Below, in pieces: positions 24,519 to 32,621 of a stretch of DNA of 38,678 bases; position 1 is the stretch's first letter; each line of letters opens with the position of its first letter. Where the stretch lies: NCBI GenBank assembly GCA_035499655.1, contig DATJYL010000210.1, positions 1 to 38,678 of the forward strand, in the 5' to 3' direction. The position numbers and the translations under genes were made by a program. The DNA is from Pirellulales bacterium (GTDB lineage: Bacteria > Planctomycetota > Planctomycetia > Pirellulales > JADZDJ01). The notes under the pieces were generated by a model that had not been told where the DNA came from, searched no databases, and was given only the letters and a program-made list of their open reading frames with translations.

Positions 24519-26144
24519 TCACACCTGAAACACGCCCAGGCGGAATGGCTCAGGTTCCGCATGCCTAGTGGCGCATTGCAAGGCGAAAACTAACGCTTCG
24601 CGGGTGGTGGCGGGATCCAAAATAGCATCGACCCAGCCGTGGGCGGCGGCGTAACGAACATCGGTTTGGCGATCGTAATCGGCTTTCACTGTTTCGCGCA
24701 ATTGTTCCAGTTCGGCGGCGTCGACGGTGCTGCCTTCGCGCTGCAGGCTTTTCACGGCCACATCCAGCAGTGTGTCGGACGCCTGTTCGCCTCCCATCAC
24801 CGCCACATGCGCGGTGGGCCAGGCGAAAATGAATCGCGGATCGAAGGCTTTACCGCACAGGGCGTAATTGCCCGCGCCGTAGGAGCCGCCGGTAATGACG
24901 GTGATTTTCGGCACGCGGCTGTTGCTGATGGCGCTGACTAATTTAGCCCCGGCTTTAATGATGCCGGAGCGTTCGGCATCGCGGCCGACCATGAAGCCGT
25001 TCACGTCTTGCAAAAACAAAATCGGCAGCCAGTCCTGATTGCAATTCATCACGAACCGCGCCGCTTTCTCGGCACTATCGACGTACAGCACGCCGCCGAA
25101 TTGAAACGGACCGTCGGCAGGCCGCACCCGATGATGTTGGTTCGCCACAACGCCCACGGTGAAGCCGCCCAGACGGGCTGTGCCACAGACCACGGTTTGA
25201 CCATATTCCAGCTTGAACTCGTCGAAGGTGCCGGTGTCGAGCAGGCAATCGAGAATCTCGCGCACTTCGTAGTCGCCGTGAGCTTTGTCTGACAAAATGC
25301 GGTGAATTTCGGCGGCAGAACGTCCGGGCGGTTTTGCTTCGTCGCGTCGAAATGGCGGGGCGGGTTGTGCTTCGTCGGGTCGGACTGCAGCGGCCAAACG
25401 GCGCAACCGCTGCAAGCAGGCTTCGTCTGTGGAGTCGCGGTAATCGATGGTGCCGCTGATTTGGGCGTGCATCGCCGCGCCTCCCAACTCTTCGTGCGAC
25501 ACTTCCTGCCCAATGGCGCTACGCACCAATGCCGGCCCGGCCAGGTACAATCCGGAGCCTTCGGTCATGAGTAACTTGTCGCACAGCACGGGCAGATAAC
25601 CGCCGCCAGCCACGCAATTGCCCATGATGGCGGCGGTTTGTTGCAGGCCGAGCGCGGAAATCACCGCGTTGTTGCGGAAGATGCGGCCGAAATCGTCTTC
25701 GTCCGGGAATACGTCTTCCTGAAGCGGGAGGAAAATGCCCGCTGAATCGACTAGGTAAATAATCGGCAGGCGATTTTGCACGGCGATGCGCTGAGCGCGC
25801 AGCACTTTTTTGGCGGTGGCGGGAAAGAACGCGCCGGCTTTCACGGTGGCATCGTTGGCAATAATCATGTGCCGCCGGCCGCTGATCGTGCCAATGCCGG
25901 TGACCACACCCGCCGCTGGCGCGCCGCCCCATTGACTGTACATGCCCCATGCCGCCCACAGGCCGAGTTCGAAGAACGTGCTGTCGGGATCGATGAGTTT
26001 TTCGATTCGCTGGCGCGCCGTGAGCCGATTTTTTTTATGCTGCCGGTCGATAGCCGCTTGCCCGCCGCCCAGGCGAATATCGGCTTCTTGTTCGGCAAGT
26101 TGAGCGATGAGTTCAGCCAAAGATGGTTGAGCGGTCTGGGACAT
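24519..26144 (-). CDS. Acyl-CoA carboxylase carboxyltransferase subunit (methylcrotonyl/geranyl-CoA type)
   Basis: A 541-residue carboxyltransferase of biotin-dependent acyl-CoA carboxylases. It has the N-terminal half with RQHKKNRLTARQRIEKLIDPDSTFFELGLWAAWGM, GVVTGIGTISGRRHMIIANDATVKAGAFFPATAKK and YLVDSAGIFLPLQEDVFPDEDDFGRIFRN, and the C-terminal half with PILFLQDVNGFMVGRDAERSGIIKAGAKL and VITGGSYGAGNYALCGKAFDPRFIFAWPTA. These motifs fit the methylcrotonyl/geranyl-CoA group more than propionyl-CoA. A repeated segment (PAPPFRRDEAKPPGRS, around 260-280) interrupts the spacer between the halves. It is the first gene of the operon. The biotin carboxylase subunit is not in the window. Confidence 0.9.
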   Translation of the reverse strand: MSQTAQPSLAELIAQLAEQEADIRLGGGQAAIDRQHKKNRLTARQRIEKLIDPDSTFFELGLWAAWGMYSQWGGAPAAGVVTGIGTISGRRHMIIANDATVKAGAFFPATAKKVLRAQRIAVQNRLPIIYLVDSAGIFLPLQEDVFPDEDDFGRIFRNNAVISALGLQQTAAIMGNCVAGGGYLPVLCDKLLMTEGSGLYLAGPALVRSAIGQEVSHEELGGAAMHAQISGTIDYRDSTDEACLQRLRRLAAAVRPDEAQPAPPFRRDEAKPPGRSAAEIHRILSDKAHGDYEVREILDCLLDTGTFDEFKLEYGQTVVCGTARLGGFTVGVVANQHHRVRPADGPFQFGGVLYVDSAEKAARFVMNCNQDWLPILFLQDVNGFMVGRDAERSGIIKAGAKLVSAISNSRVPKITVITGGSYGAGNYALCGKAFDPRFIFAWPTAHVAVMGGEQASDTLLDVAVKSLQREGSTVDAAELEQLRETVKADYDRQTDVRYAAAHGWVDAILDPATTREALVFALQCATRHAEPEPFRLGVFQV

Positions 26145-26214
26145 GAGATTGAACGTACGGGATGAATTTAGTGAAGAATTGCGAGAAGTGCTCGATGGAG
26201 GTCAATCATGAATT

Positions 26215-26252
26215 CTCCCTCTCCTCGGGGAGAGGGCCGGGGTGAGGGGGTT
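26215..26252 (-). repeat. Dispersed palindromic repeat copy 3
   Basis: ctccctctcctcggggagag followed by ggccggggtgaggggg. It belongs to the same family as 11541 and 12084, and lies between the acyl-CoA operon and the nuclease-like gene. It marks the left edge of the AT-rich island. Confidence 0.85.
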
Positions 26253-26340
26253 CTTAACATCGCTGACACTTAGCGGATTGTTTATGAGATAATTTGAACC
26301 TACGATATTTACAAATAAACACCAATGGAGGGATACGAGT

Positions 26341-27303
26341 ATGCCCTATAACATCTTTTCTACCTATGCAATCGGTGAAAATCGGGTCACAGCTTCGATT
26401 TTAGCAGTATTGCAGTCACTGTCACTTGAACGAATGACTCGAATTATAGGCGCTTTATTTGAAAGGCCCGAGTTCGAGCTGGTTTCGTTCAAAAATCAGG
26501 TTTCGGGAGGCGCTGACGGCATACCTGATGCTGAGATTTCAAGTAGTTGCCGATTATTGATCGAAACAAAAATAAAACAGAACGCTCTTGATCTAGAACA
26601 ACTGAAACGGCATGTTTCACGATTCAAAGACACGAAAGAGGCAACGAAATTGCTTTTGATTTTGACTCCAGATGATCGGACTCCTGATGTTATCAATGAA
26701 TTTTCTCCCGAGATAGTTACTTGGGCATCATTTGTAAAACTTCACCAAGCAATCGAAGAACTATTAAATGATAGGACGGAGATCATATCAGAGCGTGAAG
26801 CATTTCTTTTGAAGGAATTACAAGTCATGCTTGACCGTGAAGATTTGATTTCGAGTGCAAAAGATGTAGTAGTGGTTGCCGCACGTCGTGCGTGGCCCGA
26901 TTATCAACGCAATCACGCATATGTTTGTCAGCCGGGGCGTCAGTTTCAGCGGACAGATCGAATGGCCTTTTATGCAAATAATCAGATTTACCAATTAGTT
27001 CCTCGGATTCTAGATGTGCATGATCCCGTCGAGTTTATTCCGGATCGACATGGCGAAAAGTTGGATAATCTCATCAAAAAAATAATTCAGGAAACACCTC
27101 AGCGAAAAAACGAACAGCATAAGGTCGTCTTTCTTTCGGCACCCGACTCGCCTGATACAGTCATTTTGAGCAAGCCGATACCAAATGATCTAAAAACAAA
27201 AACAGGTCGTGCCGCAGCATACACAATGGGACAAAGGTACACGACTACGATTCTTCTACAAAAAGCGAAGTCGACAAGTGATTTAGACGTTGATGATGAG
27301 TAA
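26341..27303 (+). CDS. PD-(D/E)XK nuclease-like protein of unknown function
   Basis: A 320-residue protein preceded by a strong GGAGGG ribosome-binding site. The start (IFSTYAIGENRVTASILAVLQSL) and GIPDAEISSSCRLLIETKI give Asp63 and the Glu75-x-Lys77 pair in the order and spacing expected of a PD-(D/E)XK nuclease active site. The remainder has no clear motif to my eye. Its codon use is distinctly richer in A/T than the neighbours, which suggests horizontal transfer. Between palindromic repeats, next to a DUF559 gene, it may be a solitary restriction or phage-defence nuclease. Catalysis and function are not shown. Confidence 0.6.
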   Translation: MPYNIFSTYAIGENRVTASILAVLQSLSLERMTRIIGALFERPEFELVSFKNQVSGGADGIPDAEISSSCRLLIETKIKQNALDLEQLKRHVSRFKDTKEATKLLLILTPDDRTPDVINEFSPEIVTWASFVKLHQAIEELLNDRTEIISEREAFLLKELQVMLDREDLISSAKDVVVVAARRAWPDYQRNHAYVCQPGRQFQRTDRMAFYANNQIYQLVPRILDVHDPVEFIPDRHGEKLDNLIKKIIQETPQRKNEQHKVVFLSAPDSPDTVILSKPIPNDLKTKTGRAAAYTMGQRYTTTILLQKAKSTSDLDVDDE

Positions 27304-27317
27304 AATCCGAACAGTCT

Positions 27318-27350
27318 CCTCACCCCAGCCCTCTCCTCGAGGAGAGGGCG
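27318..27350 (+). repeat. Dispersed palindromic repeat copy 4
   Basis: cctcaccccagccctctcctc followed by gaggagagggcg, in the opposite orientation to copy 3. It separates the nuclease-like gene from the DUF559 gene. Confidence 0.85.
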
Positions 27351-27372
27351 ACAAAAATCACACCAATATTCC

Positions 27373-27780
27373 ATGCCACTTCGCCGCATTCCTAAATCGA
27401 GGCAAGCTTTTCAACACGCTCGGCGATTACGGCGCACGATGACCAAGCCGGAGCGGGCTCTGTGGCAGTTGTTGCGAGATCGGAGGCTTGCGCAACTTAA
27501 ATTTCGTCGGCAGCAACCGATTGGAAATTACATCGTGGATTTTTTCTGTGAAGCCGTTGGATTGCTGATCGAATTAGATGGTTCCAGTCATGATGGACAT
27601 GCTGGTTACGATCTGCAGCGGCAAGCGTGGTTGGAATCGCAAGGGTTGCGACTACTGCGAATTGCAAATGACGATGTCGTTGGTGATCCCGAAGCAGTTG
27701 TAATGGGCATTGCGCAGGCAGCGAGGATTGATGTTACTGGATGGTTGCAGAACGGACAAAATCTCGTCGAGATCGAGTGA
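27373..27780 (+). CDS. DUF559 (Vsr-like endonuclease fold) protein
   Basis: A 135-residue protein of the DUF559 family: [58 protein letters not shown]. The Asp residues of YIVDFFC and LIELDG correspond to the catalytic pattern of very-short-patch-repair-like endonuclease folds. The biological role of DUF559 proteins is unknown. It lies between two copies of the palindromic repeat, an arrangement often seen for this family, and may travel with them. Confidence 0.8.
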   Translation: MPLRRIPKSRQAFQHARRLRRTMTKPERALWQLLRDRRLAQLKFRRQQPIGNYIVDFFCEAVGLLIELDGSSHDGHAGYDLQRQAWLESQGLRLLRIANDDVVGDPEAVVMGIAQAARIDVTGWLQNGQNLVEIE

Positions 27781-27828
27781 GACAAACATTGACGAACCAT
27801 CGAAATCCGGACCGTGAATTTTTCGCAG

Positions 27829-27863
27829 CCCCCTCACCCCGGCCCTCTCCCCGAGGAGAGGGA
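27829..27863 (+). repeat. Dispersed palindromic repeat copy 5
   Basis: ccctcaccccggccctctcc followed by ccgaggagagggag and a T run. It lies 48 bp after the DUF559 stop and could act as its terminator hairpin, since TTTTTC follows at 27864. Confidence 0.8.
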
Positions 27864-27928
27864 GTTTTTCTTTCTGAATCTATCCCAATCAAAGCTTCTC
27901 GATTCACTTATTAAATCCGCCAGCCACT

Positions 27929-29788
27929 TTAAAAACCGCCGTCGACGGCTTTGCTGGAATACAGGGGCAGGTAGCGGTAGTAAACTTCCAGCGTGAGAAT
28001 GGCCAGCGAGGTGTTGAGCAGGCGGCCCCCTTTGTCGTCGTGGAAGTCGGGGAAGTACCAACTGCCGTTTTCGTGCCCTTCGGTGGCTTGTGTGGCAATC
28101 AGGTAATCGCGCATGACTTTGTTCCAGCGCTCCCATTGCGAACCGCCGTGATGGTACATCACTTGGGTGGCATAGTAATTGAAGTACATGTTGGTGTCGG
28201 AGGGGCCGAGCTTTTCCAGCGCCGTAACGCCGGCATTCAGCGCCGGATGATTGCGGCTCCAGCCCAGATACATGCGGCATAATAGGCCAACCGAAGTAGT
28301 TGTTGCGCCGCCGTTGCTGGGGAGCGTGTAACCGTAGTAGGCGCCTTTTTCGTTCTGGACGCTGTCCAAGAATTTATTGGCCAGGAAGAACGCGGGCGAA
28401 GAAACATCTAAGCCGGCCATTTGGGCGCTTTTCAGCGCCATGAGTTGCCAACCGGTGACGCTGGTGTCGCCCACCTGGCCGGGAAAGTATCGCCAGCCAC
28501 CGCCATGACGGTCTTGGGCGTAGAGGATGAAATTTACCGCCTGCTGGGCGTAGGGGCGGAGATTGGAATCTTTGGACATGGCGTAGGCTTCGCACAGCAC
28601 GATGGTCGCCAAGCCTTGGGCGTACATCGAGCCCTCTTGCAAGTCGCCGCCTTGCGGGGTGGCGAGCATTCTGGTGCCCAAATAATACAATCCGCGATTC
28701 ACCTGCTCGGTGTAGGGTCCTTCCTTGTGCGTGTATCCGGCGCCATAAAACGGCAACAGAGCCAGCGCGGTGGCGGCGGTCGTGGAAGTTTCGCGGCCCG
28801 GGTTGCGGCACAAATTGTCGCACGGCGGGCCGTCGAAATTGAAACGCCAACCGCCGTCATCGTGTTGATGAGCCAAGAGCCATTTCAGGCCGCGCTCCAC
28901 GGCGGCCTCGCTGGCTGCTGACCCGCCGCCAGAGCCGACTAATTGAGCGCGTCGCTCCGGCGAACGGCCACCCAACCCGCCGCCTCCTTTGCCCATGCTT
29001 TGTCCCCAGGGCACACCGCCGCCATCGCTGGAAAGCGTGGCTGCCAGCGGATCGACCTCGGTGTGCGGGTCGAGCCGGGCTCCCACCTTTCGCGAGGGGC
29101 CCAGCTCGGGCACGCCCAGGGGTGTGTCGTCCAGCGCGGAGCCAAACAAATCGCCATTGGGGGAAGCGGTTGCCGCCCCCGCCGGGCCGGGTCGCGTATG
29201 GTCCGCGGGCCCGTTATCGGTGGGCAAATTTTCCAGCAATGGCTCGTCGCTGGAGACGGTGTGCACGTTCAAGTGGACGGGGGCGATTTCCTTGATGACG
29301 TGCCGCACCAGCAAGCCGAGAATTACCAGCAGAGTGGCATGTACGATGGCACTGGTGAACCACGCGCCGGCTTGCTGATGAAACGGCCACATGCGGCGCC
29401 AGGGCGACAGCCCGACTTCGACGGGCGCCGGTAGTGGTTCGACCGGGGCGGATGAAGTTTCGGAGGTGCCGGCGTCGGCCGAGGTTGGGGTGTTAGCTTC
29501 CGAGACCGCCGCCGCGGGCTCGGTTGTGGCCGCCGGTTCAGCCACGGCATCTGTTACTGGAACAGTGGCGGCGGGTTCGGAAGTGGCTGGTTTGGGTTCG
29601 GTTGGTTTTTCGTTCGAAGGCAGCTCGTCGCCCAGGCGTGGTTCATTGCGCCAGCCGCGGCTGCCGGGCTGTTTGGAGTTCGTTGAGCTGGAGGTCGATC
29701 CCTCGATTCCCAATTCTGGAGGCGAGAGAGGGGCGTTCGCAGAAAGTGGCGTTTCACGAGGCATCGCTGAATTTTGCGGCTTAGCCAT
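27929..29788 (-). CDS. Membrane protein with squalene-cyclase/prenyltransferase-like repeat domain
   Basis: The frame is open to a TTG at 29845; I prefer the ATG at 29788 (MAKPQNSAMPRETPLS), giving about 619 residues. The first about 130 residues are Pro/Ala/Thr/Glu-rich, then a membrane helix (AGAWFTSAIVHATLLVILGLLV). After a Gly-rich linker comes an alpha/alpha-toroid domain of the squalene-hopene cyclase type: LKWLLAHQHDDGGWRF, TATALALLPFYGAGYTHKEG, RHGGGWRYFPGQVGDTSVTGWQLMALKSA, TTSVGLLCRMYLGW and GSWYFPDFHDDKGGRLLNTSLAILTLEVYYRYLPLY. The DxDD catalytic motif of cyclases is not evident, so it is probably a non-cyclase prenyltransferase-fold protein of the kind common in Planctomycetota. 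Its role is unknown. Confidence 0.82.
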   Translation of the reverse strand: MAKPQNSAMPRETPLSANAPLSPPELGIEGSTSSSTNSKQPGSRGWRNEPRLGDELPSNEKPTEPKPATSEPAATVPVTDAVAEPAATTEPAAAVSEANTPTSADAGTSETSSAPVEPLPAPVEVGLSPWRRMWPFHQQAGAWFTSAIVHATLLVILGLLVRHVIKEIAPVHLNVHTVSSDEPLLENLPTDNGPADHTRPGPAGAATASPNGDLFGSALDDTPLGVPELGPSRKVGARLDPHTEVDPLAATLSSDGGGVPWGQSMGKGGGGLGGRSPERRAQLVGSGGGSAASEAAVERGLKWLLAHQHDDGGWRFNFDGPPCDNLCRNPGRETSTTAATALALLPFYGAGYTHKEGPYTEQVNRGLYYLGTRMLATPQGGDLQEGSMYAQGLATIVLCEAYAMSKDSNLRPYAQQAVNFILYAQDRHGGGWRYFPGQVGDTSVTGWQLMALKSAQMAGLDVSSPAFFLANKFLDSVQNEKGAYYGYTLPSNGGATTTSVGLLCRMYLGWSRNHPALNAGVTALEKLGPSDTNMYFNYYATQVMYHHGGSQWERWNKVMRDYLIATQATEGHENGSWYFPDFHDDKGGRLLNTSLAILTLEVYYRYLPLYSSKAVDGGF

Positions 29789-29940
29789 TGCCGGCAGTTC
29801 CGCTGCGCCGGCACGTGAATGGGGGAAGGGGACAACCTCCCTCAATTATAACCCGTGCCCCTTACGAAAAACGGCTTACCCACGGTAGAATTGGCGCTTC
29901 AGCACGATGGATTTAACAGTTTTGGCGATAGGAGAAAACC

Positions 29941-30105
29941 GTGGGAAAAAGCAAAAAGAAAGCAGAAACCGTGTTTTTGGTGTGCGACGAGACCGGCGAT
30001 TACAACTACACCCTGCGGCGCAAGCCCGGCGGCGAAAAATTGAAACTGAGCAAGTACAGCGCTCGGCTGCGCAAGCACACGATGCATTCTGAGAAGAAAA
30101 AGTAA
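29941..30105 (+). CDS. rpmG: 50S ribosomal protein L33 (bL33)
   Basis: A 54-residue ribosomal protein with a GTG start at 29941 preceded by GGAG at 29931-29934. The sequence (M)GKSKKKAETVFLVCDETGDYNYTLRRKPGGEKLKLSKYSARLRKHTMHSEKKK matches bL33: LVC.ETG..NY, R.K.G..KL.L.KYSP..RKHT.H.E.K. Only one of the usual zinc-binding cysteines is present, so this is the Zn-free (C-) form. It is 31 bp upstream of recJ and probably co-transcribed with it. Confidence 0.9.
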   Translation: MGKSKKKAETVFLVCDETGDYNYTLRRKPGGEKLKLSKYSARLRKHTMHSEKKK

Positions 30106-30136
30106 AACTGCGCGCACCGCGTCAGGAGGACGGAAC

Positions 30137-31900
30137 ATGCCCAAGCGCTGGCTCATTCGCGAACATGACCCGGCTCAAATTGTTCGCCTGGAGCGCGAAG
30201 CCGGCGTGTCGGCCGTGGTGGCGCAATTGCTCATCGGTCGCGGCATTGGCGATCCTTTGGCGGCGCGCACGTTTCTCGATCCGAAGCTGAACGGCTTGCG
30301 CGATCCGGACGAATTGCCGGGAATTCCGGCCGCTGCCGAGCGACTGATCGCCGCTATTGCGGCCGGCCGACCGATTGTGGTGTACGGCGATTACGATGCC
30401 GACGGCATGACGGCCACGGCCATTCTGCTGGGCTGCCTGCAATTGCTGGGAGCCAAAGCCAGCTTTTACGTGCCCAACCGCATTGACGAAGGTTACGGCC
30501 TGAACGACGAGGCCCTGCGCACGTTGGCCGAAAGGGGAACCGCAGTTATCGTCACGGTGGATTGCGGAATTACCAGCGTGGGCGAGGCGCAAACGGCCCG
30601 CGAGTTGGGCTTGGAACTCATTATTACTGATCATCATGAAATGGCGGCCGAGTTGCCCGTCACCGCGGCAATTGTGCATCCACGATTGCCGGGCCATCAG
30701 TATCCGTTTGCCGGTTTGAGCGGCGCGGGAGTGGCGTTCAAATTAGCCTGGGCTTTGTGCCAACGCGCCTGCCAAGCCAAACGCGTGACCGACGCCATGC
30801 GGTCGTTTTTGTTGCAGGCCGTGGGGATTGCCGCGATTGGCACCGTGGCCGACGTCGTGCCGCTGGTGGACGAAAATCGGATATTGGTGCATCACGGTTT
30901 GCAGAGCTTGAAGTTCCGTCCGACGGCGGGCTTAGCCGCGCTGATGCAGTTGACCAAGCTCGATCAAAAACCGGCGCTCGATTGCGAAGACATCGGCTTC
31001 ACGCTGGCTCCGCGACTGAATGCAGCGGGCCGCTTGGGGCAGGCACAGTTGGGTGTCGAATTACTCACCACCACGGCGACCGATCGGGCCAGCGCTTTGG
31101 CAGAATATTTGCACGAATTGAACAATAGCCGCGACAGCCTAGAGCGCAGCATTTATTTGGCGGCCAATAAGCAATTGCAAGAGCAGTTCGATGCCGAAAG
31201 CGATACGGCACTGGTGTTGGCCGGCCGTGGTTGGCATCCGGGCGTGATCGGCATTGTGGCGGGGCGGCTGGCTGAAAAGCATCATCGGCCGGTGGTACTG
31301 ATTGCCCAGGACGATTTGGGGGTGAAGCCTGGCATTGGCTCCGTGCGCGGGGTGCCGGGTTTTCACGTGCATCAAGCCCTGGCCGCATGCACCCAGTGGC
31401 TGGTGAGCCACGGGGGCCATGCGGCGGCCGGGGGTTTGAAAATTGAAGACGCCCACCTCGACGCCTTTCGCGAGGCATTTTGCGAATTCGCCGCTGAACA
31501 AATCCAGACCGAGCAGCGGGTGGCCGATTTGTGGATTGACGGCGAAACGGCGTTGGCTTCGCTCACCTTGGCGGCCGTGCAGCAGATCGAGCGATTGGCC
31601 CCCTTCGGCCACGGAAACCAGCGACCGCTATTGTGCGCCAGCGGGTTGCGTTTGGCGGAGCCGCCTAAACGCATCGGGAACGGCAGACACTTATCGATGT
31701 GGTTGGAGCAACATGGCGTACGGCTGCGCGGTGTGGCTTTTGGCGGCGGCGATTGGATGGACGAGTTGGCCGAAATCACTGGTCCACTAAATGTTGCGTT
31801 TCGCCCCGTGATCAACACCTTCAATGGCCGTCGGACGGTAGAATTGCACATTACCGACTGGCGCTTGGCCGAGCCTGCGGCCGTTGCCAAAACCGGTTGA
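30137..31900 (+). CDS. recJ: Single-stranded-DNA-specific 5'-3' exonuclease RecJ
   Basis: A DHH-family exonuclease acting in recombination and mismatch repair. The 587-residue product has motif I VVYGDYDADGMTATAIL, VIVTVDCGI, motif III LIITDHHE, then LSGAGVAFKLAWAL, GTVADVVPLVDENR, and in the DHHA1 half SHGGHAAAGGLKI with the GHAxAxG type motif. The C-terminal OB-like part contains VQQIERLAPFGHGNQRPLL and VAFGGGDW. The length is typical. The start ATG at 30137 follows aggagga at a good distance. Confidence 0.95.
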   Translation: MPKRWLIREHDPAQIVRLEREAGVSAVVAQLLIGRGIGDPLAARTFLDPKLNGLRDPDELPGIPAAAERLIAAIAAGRPIVVYGDYDADGMTATAILLGCLQLLGAKASFYVPNRIDEGYGLNDEALRTLAERGTAVIVTVDCGITSVGEAQTARELGLELIITDHHEMAAELPVTAAIVHPRLPGHQYPFAGLSGAGVAFKLAWALCQRACQAKRVTDAMRSFLLQAVGIAAIGTVADVVPLVDENRILVHHGLQSLKFRPTAGLAALMQLTKLDQKPALDCEDIGFTLAPRLNAAGRLGQAQLGVELLTTTATDRASALAEYLHELNNSRDSLERSIYLAANKQLQEQFDAESDTALVLAGRGWHPGVIGIVAGRLAEKHHRPVVLIAQDDLGVKPGIGSVRGVPGFHVHQALAACTQWLVSHGGHAAAGGLKIEDAHLDAFREAFCEFAAEQIQTEQRVADLWIDGETALASLTLAAVQQIERLAPFGHGNQRPLLCASGLRLAEPPKRIGNGRHLSMWLEQHGVRLRGVAFGGGDWMDELAEITGPLNVAFRPVINTFNGRRTVELHITDWRLAEPAAVAKTG

Positions 31901-31970
31901 ACCGCACCGTAGTTCGTCTGCATCTTTGCTTCTCTGCGATTTGTTCGTCTCCAGTTCAAAAAAGTGCCCT

Positions 31971-32621
31971 ATGTCGCCGGAGCAACTTCATTCCGCACGG
32001 CTGCAAATGGTAACCGAGCAGCTCCAGCGCCGCGGCATTTGTGATGCTCGCGTGTTGGCGGCCATGGGAAAAGTGCGACGTGACGCATTTGTGCCGCCGG
32101 AAGAAAAGGCGGACTCCTACGCTGACCGAGCGCTGACGCTGGATCATGGTCAAACCATCAGCCAGCCCTACATTGTGGCGCTGATGACCGAGGCGTTGGA
32201 ATTAACCGGTGCTGAATCGGTTTTGGAAATCGGCACCGGCAGCGGCTATCAATGTGCGGTGCTGTGTGAGCTGGCGCGATGGGTGACCAGCGTGGAAAGG
32301 CATGCCGAGCTTTCGGCTCGGGCCAACGCCACGCTCAAAATGCTGGGTTACACCAATTACACGCTTGTCGTGGGCGATGGCACCTACGGCTGGCCGGATC
32401 TTGCTCCGTACGACAGGATTATCGTCACCGCCGCCGCGCAGCGCTTGCCGCAAGCGTTGTTCGATCAACTGTGCGAGTCAGGCACGTTGGTCATTCCGCT
32501 GGGGCCCAGTGAAGCGCAATCGCTGCAAGCCATTAAAAAAGTGTACGGTCAGGGCGTGGCTCGCGAACTTTCCGGCTGCCGGTTCGTACCGCTTGTTGGG
32601 AGTGAAGAGCCGCGCTGGTGA
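31971..32621 (+). CDS. pcm: Protein-L-isoaspartate O-methyltransferase
   Basis: Methylates abnormal L-isoaspartyl residues so that they can be repaired. I chose the ATG at 31971 (MSPEQLHSARLQMVTEQLQRRGI), giving 216 residues, the normal size. Motifs are VRRDAFVPPEEKADSYADRALTLDHGQTISQPYIVALMTEAL, the SAM site VLEIGTGSGYQCAVLCEL, and VVGDGTYGWPDLAPYDRIIVTAAA. It follows recJ by 70 bp on the same strand. Confidence 0.94.
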   Translation: MSPEQLHSARLQMVTEQLQRRGICDARVLAAMGKVRRDAFVPPEEKADSYADRALTLDHGQTISQPYIVALMTEALELTGAESVLEIGTGSGYQCAVLCELARWVTSVERHAELSARANATLKMLGYTNYTLVVGDGTYGWPDLAPYDRIIVTAAAQRLPQALFDQLCESGTLVIPLGPSEAQSLQAIKKVYGQGVARELSGCRFVPLVGSEEPRW

